NCBI GenBank assembly: GCA_040222275.1
Contig: JAVKDJ010000099.1
Location: 1 to 64,000, forward strand
Direction: 5' to 3'
Length of the DNA stretch: 64,000 nt
Source: CAXBNB01 sp040222275
Lineage (GTDB): Bacteria; Bacteroidota; Bacteroidia; Cytophagales; Cyclobacteriaceae
Part shown: piece after piece, positions 50,626-59,882 of the stretch
How the letters are laid out: each line of letters begins with the position of its first letter
Numbering within the stretch: position 1 is the first letter of the stretch
Notes under the pieces: generated by a model
What the model was told of the DNA's origin: nothing
Databases searched by the model: none
Seen by the model: only the letters and a program-made list of their open reading frames with translations
Translations under genes and position numbers: made by a program

Positions 50626-50896
50626 TTGTTGCTACTAAAAAATATATTAATAATAATTTACTCTACAATTTATTTATTGGGTGATTCATCTGAATCACGC
50701 AACCATTTTCCCTCAATTTAAGGTAGATAGGTAAGATGCCTGTACCAACATCGATTCTATCATTAAAACGAATCTGCAAAAGTATAAAATTTAATATCTA
50801 TGGAAATCTATGCGACAAACTATTCTCAGTAGAATTCGCTATTATTGATGTTACACTTTTTAAACTAATTCAAATTTCAGCTTAAATCAACCATTT
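50626..50896. other. Divergent intergenic region, valS to MFS gene
   Basis: It contains the shared 14-mer at 50821-50834 and AT-rich sequence without an exact TAnnTTTG box. No T-box leader is visible for valS. Nothing else was seen. Confidence 0.35.
50821..50834. repeat. Shared 14-mer upstream of MFS gene
   Basis: TATTCTCAGTAGAA, identical to 41615-41628 and at almost the same distance (62 nt) from the start codon. It may be a regulator site linking the two genes, or coincidence. Confidence 0.3.
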
Positions 50897-52006
50897 ATGG
50901 AAACCCAAAAAAAGATCAACTGGCCACAACTTGCAAGCCTTGCTGGCTTGTATTCATCCGTTATTATTGGATGGATCGCCTATTACAATTACCAACCCAA
51001 ATTATTGGAAAATTTTGGTTTCGTTCATTTCACATTCATGTTATTTGTTGCTCAAGGGTTGATCTTAGTCATCACACCTCCCATTGCAGGTAAGATCGGC
51101 GACCGGTTCCGGAAAAATTCCGGGCACAGGCTCCCGGTCATTACAGCGGGCATCAGCTTTGCTGCCATGGTCTTTATGGCAGTTGCTTTTACCTTGATGG
51201 CCAACCCTGGTGAGATACTCAAGTGGCTTTTACCATTTCTGATAATACTCTGGCTATTCTCTATGAGCATATTTACCAGTCCCGCCATCTCTACCATAGA
51301 ACTTTTCGCCCCGGCTGAAAAACTTCCCAGTGCCATGGCCATCATTACCCTGGTTTCAGGCCTCATATATGCGGTAGAGCCTATCATAGTGGAGCTGATC
51401 GACTACCTGGGTGCGCCTACTACCTTTATATGTGGTGGGGTAGCCGTACTTGTATCGGGATATTTCCTTCGCAAAACTTCTCAAAAAGTAGATGACAAAA
51501 TAGAAATCATTGTTGACCAGGAAGAGGAGGTAGTCGTAGAACCCGAACGCAAAATGGACTTCTCGTTTGTAATTGCCCTGGGGGTTGCTTTTGGGATAGC
51601 TTCTACAGTGTTGTTCAATAAATTTCCCGATAGATTGGAGGACATCTTTGTTACAGGACCCGATTCGTTCAACGGCAACCAAATGGTGTCCATGGTCCTG
51701 GCCTTTTCGGCCTTTATCTCCATACCCATAGGTCGATTGGTCGAAAAATATGGCGCAAGCCTTTCTGCCCAAATTGGTATAGTAGGACTCTTTATTGCTA
51801 TGTTTGGGGTGTTGCTGATCAACAGCGGAACCGGCGTGATCATCTGCACCCTGCTGTTTTCCATACTATACACACTGGTATCGGTAAGTACACTGCCCCT
51901 TGCCCTCTCCAAAGTAGATTTTAAGAGAAAGGTTTTTGGAGTTGGGTTGTTTTTTGCCGGTTTCGAAATCCCAAATGGAATTTTAGAAGCTTTTATGAAA
52001 TATTAA
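50897..52006 (+). CDS. Major facilitator superfamily transporter
   Basis: The 369-residue polytopic protein has about ten to eleven hydrophobic helices. The loop GKIGDRFRKNSGHRLPVI (around residues 65-82) is the MFS motif between helices 2 and 3, and it resembles the sugar/cation symporter branch. A charged central linker (DDKIEIIVDQEEEVVVEPER) separates two halves. It is shorter than the usual 12-helix protein, so one helix may be lost. Substrate is unknown. Confidence 0.75.
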   Translation: METQKKINWPQLASLAGLYSSVIIGWIAYYNYQPKLLENFGFVHFTFMLFVAQGLILVITPPIAGKIGDRFRKNSGHRLPVITAGISFAAMVFMAVAFTLMANPGEILKWLLPFLIILWLFSMSIFTSPAISTIELFAPAEKLPSAMAIITLVSGLIYAVEPIIVELIDYLGAPTTFICGGVAVLVSGYFLRKTSQKVDDKIEIIVDQEEEVVVEPERKMDFSFVIALGVAFGIASTVLFNKFPDRLEDIFVTGPDSFNGNQMVSMVLAFSAFISIPIGRLVEKYGASLSAQIGIVGLFIAMFGVLLINSGTGVIICTLLFSILYTLVSVSTLPLALSKVDFKRKVFGVGLFFAGFEIPNGILEAFMKY

Positions 52007-52052
52007 AAAAAATGCCCCTTGCAAATCCATAAATGTAATTGCAAGGGGCATT
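52004..52052 (-). terminator. Rho-independent terminator of recA
   Basis: A 14-bp perfect stem, AATGCCCCTTGCAA (52011-52024) with TTGCAAGGGGCATT (52039-52052), is followed on the minus strand by a T run (the A tract at 52005-52012). It can also slow the converging MFS transcript. Confidence 0.88.
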
Positions 52053-52068
52053 CCTACGTGGTGGAGTT

Positions 52069-53109
52069 TTAATTCTCCTTCATGTCCGTTTTCACCTCTT
52101 TCTCAGGCGACACATCCCCATGTATTTTTCTTTTGATGGTGGCTTCCAGTTCTTCCATCAGTTCGGGATTGTCAGCTATCAGGGCCTTTACGGTATCCCT
52201 ACCCTGCCCCAGCTTGTTTCCTTTGTAGGAAAACCATGATCCCGCTTTGTTGATCACATCCAGCTCAACTCCCAAATCGATAATCTCGCCTACTTTTGAA
52301 ATCCCGGTTCCATACATGATGTCAAATTCTACTACTTTGAATGGAGGGGCAACCTTATTTTTTACCACTTTCACCCTGGTGCGGTTACCCATCACATTGT
52401 CGGCACTTTCCTTGATCTGCCCTATCCTGCGAATGTCCAGCCTGACAGACGCATAAAATTTAAGTGCATTACCGCCGGTGGTAGTTTCAGGGTTTCCGAA
52501 CATAACACCAATTTTTTCACGCAACTGGTTGATGAAGATACAAGCGCAACCAGTCTTGTTAATAGCCCCGGTCAGCTTCCTCAGGGCCTGGCTCATGAGC
52601 CGTGCTTGCAAGCCCATTTTACTATCTCCCATTTCACCTTCGAGCTCCGCCTTGGGTACCAGTGCCGCTACCGAGTCAATTACTATAATATCAATGGCCC
52701 CTGATCGTATCAGGTGTTCCGCAATCTCCAACGCCTGTTCGCCATTATCTGGCTGGGAAATCAGCAAATTTTCAGTATCTATCCCCAACCTTTCGGCATA
52801 GGTCTTATCAAATGCATGTTCGGCATCAATAAATGCTGCCAGTCCGCCTTTCTTTTGTGCCTCAGCGATACAGTGCATGGTCAGGGTTGTTTTTCCCGAC
52901 GATTCAGGGCCATAAATCTCCGTCACACGCCCTCGTGGAATCCCTCCAATACCAAGGGCAATATCCAAGCCTAATGAACCCGTGGGTATCGATGGTATGT
53001 CCAATACTTTCTCATCAGAGAGTTTCATAACAGACCCTTTGCCATAGGTCTTTTCGAGTTTGTCTATTGTCAGTTGGAGGGCCTTTAATTTTTCTGTGTT
53101 TTCGCTCAT
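52069..53109 (-). CDS. recA: RecA recombinase
   Basis: The 346-residue protein has the Walker A GPESSGKTT (residues 67-75), FIDAEHAFD, IDSVAALVPKAELEGEMGD, the L2 loop region FGNPETTTGGNALKFYASVR and the RecA C-terminal domain with an acidic tail. It catalyses strand exchange. A strong terminator follows and a promoter with a perfect palindrome precedes it. It is a single gene, without a neighbouring lexA or recX. Confidence 0.97.
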   Translation of the reverse strand: MSENTEKLKALQLTIDKLEKTYGKGSVMKLSDEKVLDIPSIPTGSLGLDIALGIGGIPRGRVTEIYGPESSGKTTLTMHCIAEAQKKGGLAAFIDAEHAFDKTYAERLGIDTENLLISQPDNGEQALEIAEHLIRSGAIDIIVIDSVAALVPKAELEGEMGDSKMGLQARLMSQALRKLTGAINKTGCACIFINQLREKIGVMFGNPETTTGGNALKFYASVRLDIRRIGQIKESADNVMGNRTRVKVVKNKVAPPFKVVEFDIMYGTGISKVGEIIDLGVELDVINKAGSWFSYKGNKLGQGRDTVKALIADNPELMEELEATIKRKIHGDVSPEKEVKTDMKEN

Positions 53110-53440
53110 GGCATTGTGCTGTTAAAGAGTTATAGTCAAAGCTAAATTAGCTTAAAATTTCAAACGGTGATCTACAATATTTGAAAATATAATAAATTGA
53201 ACCACATTCCGTATTCAGGTGCAATTTGTACAATAATTTTGACAAATTAAACAAGATTACTATAAATATTAGTATTTTAAAAGCCAAATGAGGTTGAATG
53301 AAAGATAAACACGAGGCATAAAAAGGCATTTTGTGGTTAAAAGCTAAATTAATTAGTTAAAATTAACTACTCCCAGCCTTTGACTTCAAAAAATGCGGAC
53401 TGTTGCTATTTATTATGCAATGTCGTTCAGTTAAGGATAT
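53110..53440. other. Divergent intergenic region, recA to aminopeptidase gene
   Basis: Besides the recA promoter palindrome, it holds AAGCTAAATTA again at 53340-53350 and a second perfect palindrome TAGTTAA-AA-TTAACTA at 53354-53369. No RNA gene was seen. Confidence 0.45.
53137..53164 (-). promoter_or_regulatory. recA promoter with overlapping 15-bp palindrome
   Basis: On the minus strand TTTG (53164-53161) and TAGCTTTG (53144-53137) form a -33/-7 pair with a 16-nt spacer. A perfect palindrome, AAGCTAAATTAGCTT (53139-53153), overlaps the -7 box. It is a good candidate operator for a DNA-damage regulator. Confidence 0.55.
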
Positions 53441-54463
53441 ATGAAAAAGAAAATTACATTGGCTTTTATAGGTGGCTGCATGGTTTTGACGGTCATTATC
53501 TATAAAGACCTGATTGGATATGGCATCATGCAGGCCAAAGGTCAGCTTGATGTAGTGTGGAATGCCAGGCCAATCCCAGAAGTCATGCAAGACCATGATT
53601 TTCCGGACTCACTGAAAACCAAAATTATGCTGATGCAGGAAATACGTGAATTTGCCATCGATTCCCTGGGATTAAAAAACACCCAAAACTTCACATCGGT
53701 TTATGATCAGCAAGGCAAAGATATTCTTTGGAACTTGTCTGCATCTGAGCCATTCAAACTCAAAGCAGTGGAGTGGTCTTTCCCCTTTTTGGGAAAATTC
53801 TCATACAAAGGTTTTTTTGACCTGAACAAAGCCAAAGTCGAAAGGGACCATTTAAAATCAAAAGGATATGACACCCGCATCCGAACGGTAAATGCATGGT
53901 CCACCCTGGGCTGGTTCAACGACCCCATCCTATCCAATCAATTGGAAAGAAGTGAGGGCTCACTGGCCGAAATGGTCATACATGAATTGACACATGCTAC
54001 TATATTCATAAGGGATTCGCTTGTTTACAACGAAAACCTGGCTTCATTTATAGGAGAAAAAGGAGCTATTCAGTTTTTGAAGTTCAAGTATGGCACGGAA
54101 AATGATTATTTGAAAAATTATATTGATTCTGAGTACGATTACATCAAATATACCAATCACATGCTCGCTGGCACCAAACAACTCGATAGCCTGTACCGAT
54201 CGTTTACCTCGGATCTGACTGATTCTTCCAAACTGGAACTCAAAACAGAGATGATTGGCCAAATCATCCGGTCGGTGGACACCATTTCTTTTCGTAATCC
54301 CAGAAGGTTCCGTGGACTTTTTTCCAAACAATTGCCAAATAACTGCTATTTTCAATCCTTCAATAGGTATTTTTCAAAAATCGACCAGCTGGAGCGGGAA
54401 TTAAACGAAAAGTTTGCCGGCAATTTGAAGGAATTCATTCTGTATCAAAAAGAACACCAATAA
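53441..54463 (+). CDS. Predicted secreted aminopeptidase (PF10023-type)
   Basis: The 340-residue protein has an uncleaved or cleaved N-terminal hydrophobic segment (LAFIGGCMVLTVIIY). The zinc motif is H-E-L-T-H (His181, Glu182, His185) followed by NENLASFIGEKGA, which supplies the third ligand glutamate. It fits the uncharacterised predicted-aminopeptidase family in which these motifs are fixed. It probably acts in the periplasm. The next gene starts 2 nt after its stop, so they form an operon. Confidence 0.82.
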   Translation: MKKKITLAFIGGCMVLTVIIYKDLIGYGIMQAKGQLDVVWNARPIPEVMQDHDFPDSLKTKIMLMQEIREFAIDSLGLKNTQNFTSVYDQQGKDILWNLSASEPFKLKAVEWSFPFLGKFSYKGFFDLNKAKVERDHLKSKGYDTRIRTVNAWSTLGWFNDPILSNQLERSEGSLAEMVIHELTHATIFIRDSLVYNENLASFIGEKGAIQFLKFKYGTENDYLKNYIDSEYDYIKYTNHMLAGTKQLDSLYRSFTSDLTDSSKLELKTEMIGQIIRSVDTISFRNPRRFRGLFSKQLPNNCYFQSFNRYFSKIDQLERELNEKFAGNLKEFILYQKEHQ

Positions 54464-54465
54464 AC

Positions 54466-55275
54466 ATGAGGTATTGGGCCGTCATATTGTTGTTCCTCAT
54501 GCTGACAGCAGCTATTCATAGCCCCGAGGTCCATTATCGCCAAGTCCCCAACAAAAACTTTTCACAGGGCGAACACTTAAAATATTATGCCCATTACGGA
54601 TTCATTAAAGCCGCCGAAGGTGAAATGATCGTGGACCACAACATATCCACCGTCAACAACAGGCCATGCTTCAAAGTAGATATATATGGAAAGACAACCA
54701 GCTTTTTTGATGTAATAGCAAAAGTGAGGAACCACTGGGGCACTTACATAGATACTGCCGCCATTATTCCCCAGAGGTTTTACAGGTATATAGATGAAGG
54801 CAGCTACAAGAGAAATGAGATCATGGAGTACGACCATGAAAAGGACTCATTGTTTGTACATGTGCTGGACAGGGAAACGAAAAGGCTGGATAGGATTGTG
54901 CCCTACGCAGTGCCGGACAATATACAGGACGTTGTGAGTGGTTTTTTCTACTTGAGGACAATCGATTTCAACAAATTGTTGCCAGGGGATACTGTAGCGA
55001 TCAACGGGTTTTATAAGAACAAAATTTTCGATTTCAAAGTACGGTATGAAGGCAGGGACGTCATCAAAACCAAAATTGGTAAAATCAGGTCACTGAAAAT
55101 AGCCCCGATCATGCCAAAAAATTCTGTTTTCGATGGTGAAGACTCTGTGCATGCCTGGCTTTCGGATGACGACAATAAAATACCGCTGAAGGTACGGACG
55201 GACATGTTTATTGGCGCCATAGAACTGGATATAAAATATGCCTCTGGGCTTAGAAACCCCCTCAACAAAATATAA
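54466..55275 (+). CDS. DUF3108 secreted protein
   Basis: The 269-residue protein has a signal peptide (LLFLMLTAAIHS). The DUF3108 core has FSQGEHLKYYAHYGFIKAAE at the N-terminus, KVDIYGKTTSFFDVIAKVRN, and the C-terminal HAWLSDDDNKIPLKVRTDMF, all typical. The fold is a lipocalin-like or LolA-like beta sheet. Function is not established. Its ATG is 2 nt after the aminopeptidase stop. Confidence 0.82.
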   Translation: MRYWAVILLFLMLTAAIHSPEVHYRQVPNKNFSQGEHLKYYAHYGFIKAAEGEMIVDHNISTVNNRPCFKVDIYGKTTSFFDVIAKVRNHWGTYIDTAAIIPQRFYRYIDEGSYKRNEIMEYDHEKDSLFVHVLDRETKRLDRIVPYAVPDNIQDVVSGFFYLRTIDFNKLLPGDTVAINGFYKNKIFDFKVRYEGRDVIKTKIGKIRSLKIAPIMPKNSVFDGEDSVHAWLSDDDNKIPLKVRTDMFIGAIELDIKYASGLRNPLNKI

Positions 55276-55413
55276 GAAAATCCAGTATTTCCCAGAGGTT
55301 AAATAATTGTTATGAGTGAATTAAAGATTTGATTTTGCGATCTTATGCCACAATTTTGGGTCATTAATAAATTGTGATTAACATTAAGTCACCTTTAATA
55401 CGATATTGAGATC

Positions 55414-56097
55414 ATGGCCGAAGAAAAAAAAGTGCTCATTGTTGATGATGAGCCGGATATACTGGACCTGCTTAAGTACAATCTGGAAAAAGAGGGATAT
55501 GTGGTTCAAACTTCACTGGACGGAATAAAAGGTGTAGAACTGGCTAAGAAATTTGTTCCCGACCTAATCTTGCTGGACATCATGATGCCCAAGCAGGACG
55601 GTGTGGAGACCTGCCGCCAGCTTCGTGAACTCAATGAGCTCAGCCATACTTTCATTATTTTCCTCACGGCACGTGTTGAGGAATATTCAGAAGTGGCGGC
55701 CTTTGAAACCGGTGCGGACGACTACATCACCAAGCCCATTAAACCCCGTGCCCTCATGAGCCGGATCAATGCCCTGTTCAGAAGAAAAAACTCCAAGCAG
55801 CCTGAAGATGACAAAATTGAAATTGGGGATTTGGTCATCGACAAGCAGAGCTATGTGGTCTATCAGTCGGACAATGAGCTCAACCTGCCCAAAAAGGAAT
55901 TTGAATTGCTCTACTTTCTTGCGCAGCATTCAGGCAAAGTATTCAGTCGGGAAGACCTTCTGCACAACATCTGGGGAACAGATGTATATGTACTGGCCCG
56001 CACGGTAGATGTGCATGTACGAAAAGTGAGGGAAAAAATTGGAGAAGGTTACATCTCCACGATCAAAGGAGTGGGCTACAAGTTCGAAATCAATTGA
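55414..56097 (+). CDS. OmpR/PhoB-family response regulator
   Basis: The 227-residue protein has a receiver domain with acidic pair Asp11/Asp12, phosphoacceptor Asp55 (LILLDIMMP), Thr in FLTAR, and Lys in DYITKP. A winged-helix DNA-binding domain (FELLYFLAQHSGKVFSREDL, VDVHVRKVREKI, IKGVGYKFE) follows. The sensor kinase gene lies 122 nt downstream, so the pair most likely forms a PhoB/PhoR-like system. Phosphate control is an inference from the subfamily; no pst or phoU gene is present. Confidence 0.9.
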   Translation: MAEEKKVLIVDDEPDILDLLKYNLEKEGYVVQTSLDGIKGVELAKKFVPDLILLDIMMPKQDGVETCRQLRELNELSHTFIIFLTARVEEYSEVAAFETGADDYITKPIKPRALMSRINALFRRKNSKQPEDDKIEIGDLVIDKQSYVVYQSDNELNLPKKEFELLYFLAQHSGKVFSREDLLHNIWGTDVYVLARTVDVHVRKVREKIGEGYISTIKGVGYKFEIN

Positions 56098-56219
56098 CCG
56101 ACCTCCCCCCCCAACTACTGAACCATAGACCGCACTATTGACTGGGCCAAATAATAATTACCTTTGTCGCCAGGTGCTAAAACGACGGTGCGCTTTCTGA
56201 ACGATAAAAACACAACTTT

Positions 56220-57251
56220 ATGGCATTGAACTCAAGGGTACTTGCCCTTCTGCTGGCAATTTCCCTATCTACGATTACGTCACTTTCCCTGTACGTTTTC
56301 CAGGATTTCACCGTCATGGAATTTTGGTGGATATATGTATTCTCTTTTGTCACCTCCTTTACTATTATATATGTCGTATTGGAATTTCTCTTTTTCAGGG
56401 AATTGAAAGGACTTTACAACCTTTTCCATAAAATAGAAAAAGCCGAAAGACCGGGGGCCAAAGAGGCAAAAGATTTTAAGTCGCTGAACAATATATATGC
56501 AGAACTATATAAGTATGCCCAAAACAAACAGTCAGAAATAGAAGAGCTGAAAAGAATGGCGAAATTCAGGCGGCAGTTTCTGGCAGACGTATCGCACGAA
56601 CTGAAAACACCAATCTTTGCCGCCCAGGGGTTTGTGCATACACTACTCGATGGTGCGGTCAACGATGAGAACATTCGGATGAAATTTCTTAAGAAGGCGG
56701 CCAAGAGCCTTGATGGGCTGGATGCCCTGGTGCAGGACCTGCTCACCGTGTCCCACATGGAAGCCGGCGACATCACCATGCACAGGGAAAATTTCGATAT
56801 TGGGGAAATGATCTACGATGTATTTGACCAGTTTGAAGAAACCACACACAGAAAAAACATAAAACTGTATGCCTCCTGCAAGAGATTTGAAGAAGTGATG
56901 GTATATGCTGACCCCAGACGCATCTATCAGGTGTTGGTCAACCTGATCTCCAATGCCATCAAATACTCCAAGGATACCGGCAAAGTTTTCGTGTCTATAG
57001 ATGAAGAAAAGAACAACCGCTTGAAAATAAGCGTGATCGACCATGGTATCGGTATTCCCCAGGAACACCTCAACCGCATATTCGAGCGTTTTTATCGCGT
57101 GGATAAAAGTAGGTCGAAAGAACGTGGAGGCACAGGTCTTGGACTTTCTATTGTCAAACACATAGTAGAGGCCCATGGCAGTGAAATCAAAGTAAAGAGC
57201 AAGGTGGGGAAAAGCTCTGAATTTAGTTTCAAATTGGACGGTCAGAAGTAA
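56220..57251 (+). CDS. PhoR-like sensor histidine kinase
   Basis: The 343-residue protein has two N-terminal transmembrane helices (about 7-26 and 36-58) with almost no periplasmic loop, then a helical linker, the H box DVSHELKTP (phospho-His126), the N box NLISNAIKYS, and G boxes VIDHGIGIP and GGTGLGLSIVKHIVEAHGS. There is no PAS or HAMP domain, as in Bacteroidota PhoR-like kinases. The tiny sensor loop suggests it senses through a membrane partner. Confidence 0.9.
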   Translation: MALNSRVLALLLAISLSTITSLSLYVFQDFTVMEFWWIYVFSFVTSFTIIYVVLEFLFFRELKGLYNLFHKIEKAERPGAKEAKDFKSLNNIYAELYKYAQNKQSEIEELKRMAKFRRQFLADVSHELKTPIFAAQGFVHTLLDGAVNDENIRMKFLKKAAKSLDGLDALVQDLLTVSHMEAGDITMHRENFDIGEMIYDVFDQFEETTHRKNIKLYASCKRFEEVMVYADPRRIYQVLVNLISNAIKYSKDTGKVFVSIDEEKNNRLKISVIDHGIGIPQEHLNRIFERFYRVDKSRSKERGGTGLGLSIVKHIVEAHGSEIKVKSKVGKSSEFSFKLDGQK

Positions 57252-57395
57252 GCCCTGCCCCAACCCGGCATTTAAATCCGGTAAATCACTAACATTACCT
57301 GTGGCGGTTTCCTCACCTGGCCCAGCGTGAATATATCCGGGGGCCTGTTGTTCTAATTCATCAATATTGGCGATATTCGCGGGTCGATACAGTCT

Positions 57396-58109
57396 ATGAA
57401 GAAAATCAATATTCAGGATTCCGTCGTGTTTGAGAACGACGACTACCTTGCCATCAACAAGCCGCCATTTCTTTCCACATTGGAAGACAGGAACGACAAG
57501 TACAATGCCCTGGGACTGGTGCGTAGTATTTGTCCCGATGCAAAAGTCTGCCACAGGATAGACAAAGAAACCAGTGGCGTGTTGTTGTTTGCCAAAAACC
57601 TGCCTGCATACAGCTTTGCCGCCTCCCAGTTTGAAAAGAGAAAGGTATTCAAAGAATACCATGCAGTAGTGGAAGGCACAGTAAACATAGAAGGCTCGGT
57701 GGTAGAAGAACCCATACGAGTGCTGGGCAATGGCAAAGTATGTGTTGACAGGCTGGAAGGCAAACCGGCCCTAACGACGTTTGATACTATTAAAATATTT
57801 AAAAAACATACCTTGTTGAAATGCATGCCCCAAACAGGGAGGATGCACCAGATCAGGATACATGTGGCCAGCAAAGGCACTCCCATAGTTGGGGACGAGC
57901 TTTATGGGGGAGTCCCTTTTTACCTCTCTTCTATCAAACAAAAATTTTCGCTCAAGAAGAATACCGAAGAAGAACCACTGATCAAACGATTTGCGCTTCA
58001 TGCTTTCAAACTGCAATTTTCAGCGGTTGATGGGCAAGAAATAACAATACAGGCAGACTACCCAAAGGATTTCAGGGTACTTTTGAACCAATTGAAAAGA
58101 AATAGCTAA
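57396..58109 (+). CDS. RluA-family pseudouridine synthase
   Basis: The 237-residue protein has YLAINKPPFLSTLE at the N-terminus, the catalytic aspartate in CHRIDKETSGVLLFAK (Asp56), and PQTGRMHQIRIHVASKGTPI near residue 146. The N-terminus has no S4 domain. It converts uridine to pseudouridine in rRNA or tRNA; RluA, RluC or RluD specificity is not readable. Confidence 0.88.
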   Translation: MKKINIQDSVVFENDDYLAINKPPFLSTLEDRNDKYNALGLVRSICPDAKVCHRIDKETSGVLLFAKNLPAYSFAASQFEKRKVFKEYHAVVEGTVNIEGSVVEEPIRVLGNGKVCVDRLEGKPALTTFDTIKIFKKHTLLKCMPQTGRMHQIRIHVASKGTPIVGDELYGGVPFYLSSIKQKFSLKKNTEEEPLIKRFALHAFKLQFSAVDGQEITIQADYPKDFRVLLNQLKRNS

Positions 58110-58135
58110 AAAAAGAACTAATTCTTGTCCCAGTT

Positions 58136-58172
58136 TTGTTTTTCAAAATTAAAAAATCTATTTTTGTGTCCC
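58136..58172 (+). promoter_or_regulatory. Promoter of the rplM operon
   Basis: TTG (58136-58138) with a 20-nt spacer to TATTTTTG (58159-58166) matches the Bacteroidota consensus exactly. The predicted start near 58172 gives a leader of about 48 nt before the GTG of rplM. Confidence 0.7.
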
Positions 58173-58219
58173 TTTTTGAGGGGTGGTATGATTTTGTTTA
58201 AAATTCAATACAAAATATA

Positions 58220-58666
58220 GTGGATTCATTAAGTTATAAAACAGCATCGTTAAACAAAGCAACAGTCGAAAAAGGCTGGGTGGTTGTAGATGCCGAAGGA
58301 AAAGTACTGGGTAGGTTGGCCAGCGAAGTTGCAAAAGTAATACGCGGAAAATACAAGCCGGGCTACACACCCAATGTTGATTGCGGTGACAATGTGATTG
58401 TGATCAATTCTGACAAGATAAAACTAACTGGCAAGAAATGGACCGACAAGGTTTATGTTTCCCACACGGGATATCCAGGTGGTCAGAAAAAGCAAACCCC
58501 TAAAGAGGTGATGAACAGAAAATCCTCTACCATCCTTGTGGAAAGGGCTGTGAAAGGCATGTTGCCAAAAAGCAGGCTTGGAAGAGCTATTTATAAGAAT
58601 TTGTACGTGTATGAGGGTAACGAACACCCACATGAAGCACAACAGCCTAAAGCATTAAATATATAA
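58220..58666 (+). CDS. rplM: Ribosomal protein L13
   Basis: The 148-residue protein starts with GTG. This start is preferred because the N-terminus MDSLSYKT is the conserved beginning of Bacteroidota L13. WVVVDAEGKVLGRLASEVA, CGDNVIVINSDKI and GMLPKSRLGRAIYKNLYVYE confirm it. Binds 23S rRNA early in 50S assembly. First gene of the ribosomal cluster; rpsI starts 5 nt after its stop. Confidence 0.96.
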   Translation: MDSLSYKTASLNKATVEKGWVVVDAEGKVLGRLASEVAKVIRGKYKPGYTPNVDCGDNVIVINSDKIKLTGKKWTDKVYVSHTGYPGGQKKQTPKEVMNRKSSTILVERAVKGMLPKSRLGRAIYKNLYVYEGNEHPHEAQQPKALNI

Positions 58667-58671
58667 CCTGT

Positions 58672-59058
58672 ATGGACGTAGTAAACACTATAGGAAGAAG
58701 AAAAACCTCTGTTGCAAGATTATACATGCAGGCAGGTAAAGGTGAAATCCAAATCAACAACAGAAGTCTTGATGAGTATTTCCCATTTGAAATATACCAG
58801 ACTATCGTAAAGCAGCCTTTAGCTGTGGTAGAAGAAGATGGCAACTATGATATCAAACTGGTAGTAGGCGGAGGCGGCTACAAAGGCCAGGCTGAGGCGA
58901 TCAGGTTGGCAATAGCCAGGGCACTTATCGAAGTGAACCCGGAACACCGACCAGCAGTGAAGAAAGAAGGCTTTTTGACCAGGGATCCAAGAATGGTGGA
59001 AAGGAAGAAATACGGTAGGAGAAAAGCGAGGAGAAGATTCCAGTTTAGCAAGCGTTAA
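58672..59058 (+). CDS. rpsI: Ribosomal protein S9
   Basis: The 128-residue protein has TIGRRKTSVARLYM at the start, VVGGGGYKGQAEAIRLAIAR in the middle and the basic tail RKKYGRRKARRRFQFSKR, whose last Lys-Arg reaches the P-site tRNA. Its 5-nt spacing to rplM shows coupling. rpsB follows after 26 nt. Confidence 0.97.
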   Translation: MDVVNTIGRRKTSVARLYMQAGKGEIQINNRSLDEYFPFEIYQTIVKQPLAVVEEDGNYDIKLVVGGGGYKGQAEAIRLAIARALIEVNPEHRPAVKKEGFLTRDPRMVERKKYGRRKARRRFQFSKR

Positions 59059-59084
59059 TCAATACATATTTAATATAATTTTTA

Positions 59085-59855
59085 ATGGCCAAATTAGAGC
59101 ACAAAGACTTACTTGATGCTGGTGTCCACTTCGGACACTTAACGAGAAAGTGGGATCCACGTATGGCACCATTCATCTTCATGGAGAAGAACGGTATCCA
59201 TATCATAGATCTTTATAAAACCCTTAATTGCCTCGAAGAAGCATCAAACGCAATTAAGCAGATTGTAAAATCTGGAAGAAAAGTAATGTTTGTAGCTACC
59301 AAGAAGCAAGCAAGGGAAGTAGTAACGGCAGAAGCCCAAAAGAATAGGATGCCTTACGTAACCGACCGTTGGTTGGGTGGTATGCTGACAAACTTTGCTA
59401 CCATCAGAAAATCCCTGAAGAAACTTTCTTCTATGGACAAGATGTTGAAAGAGGATTCTTACAAAAATCTTGCGAAAAGGGAAAGGCTGATGATCAGCAG
59501 GGAAAAAATCAAACTCGAAAGGGTACTTGGTGGTATAGCCGACCTCACCAGATTGCCGGCTGCACTCTTTGTAGTAGATATCAAAAGGGAGCACATTGCT
59601 ATCAAGGAAGCCCAGAAGTTGAACATCCCCGTATTTGCCATGGTAGATACCAACTCTGATCCTAACCAGGTTGACTTCCCAATCCCTTCAAATGACGATG
59701 CGTTCAAAGCCATAGACCTTATCGTGAGGCACATTGGCCAGGCTATAGAAGAAGGCCTGAACGAAAGGAAGAAGGACAAGGACGAAGCGAAGCAGAAAGA
59801 GGAAATAGAAGCGAAGAAGGCAGCAGACGCTAAAGAGGAAGCAGCAGCAGACTAA
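59085..59855 (+). CDS. rpsB: Ribosomal protein S2
   Basis: The 256-residue protein begins LLDAGVHFGHLTRKWDPRMA, then has GRKVMFVATKKQA, WLGGMLTNFATIRKS and VDTNSDPNQVDFPIPSNDDA. The C-terminal 30 residues are a charged Lys/Glu/Ala tail usual in this phylum. A hairpin lies between it and tsf. Confidence 0.97.
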   Translation: MAKLEHKDLLDAGVHFGHLTRKWDPRMAPFIFMEKNGIHIIDLYKTLNCLEEASNAIKQIVKSGRKVMFVATKKQAREVVTAEAQKNRMPYVTDRWLGGMLTNFATIRKSLKKLSSMDKMLKEDSYKNLAKRERLMISREKIKLERVLGGIADLTRLPAALFVVDIKREHIAIKEAQKLNIPVFAMVDTNSDPNQVDFPIPSNDDAFKAIDLIVRHIGQAIEEGLNERKKDKDEAKQKEEIEAKKAADAKEEAAAD

Positions 59856-59882
59856 GTACAATACGATATAGATAAATTATTG

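Noticed and set aside
53139..53153. LexA box at recA
   Set aside because: The palindrome does not match the known GAAC-N4-GTTC or CTG-N10-CAG boxes; reported as an unknown operator candidate.
56643..57662. 339-codon minus-strand open frame spanning the kinase 3' end and the RluA-like gene start
   Set aside because: Both covered genes have complete family motifs on the other strand; the antisense product resembles nothing known.
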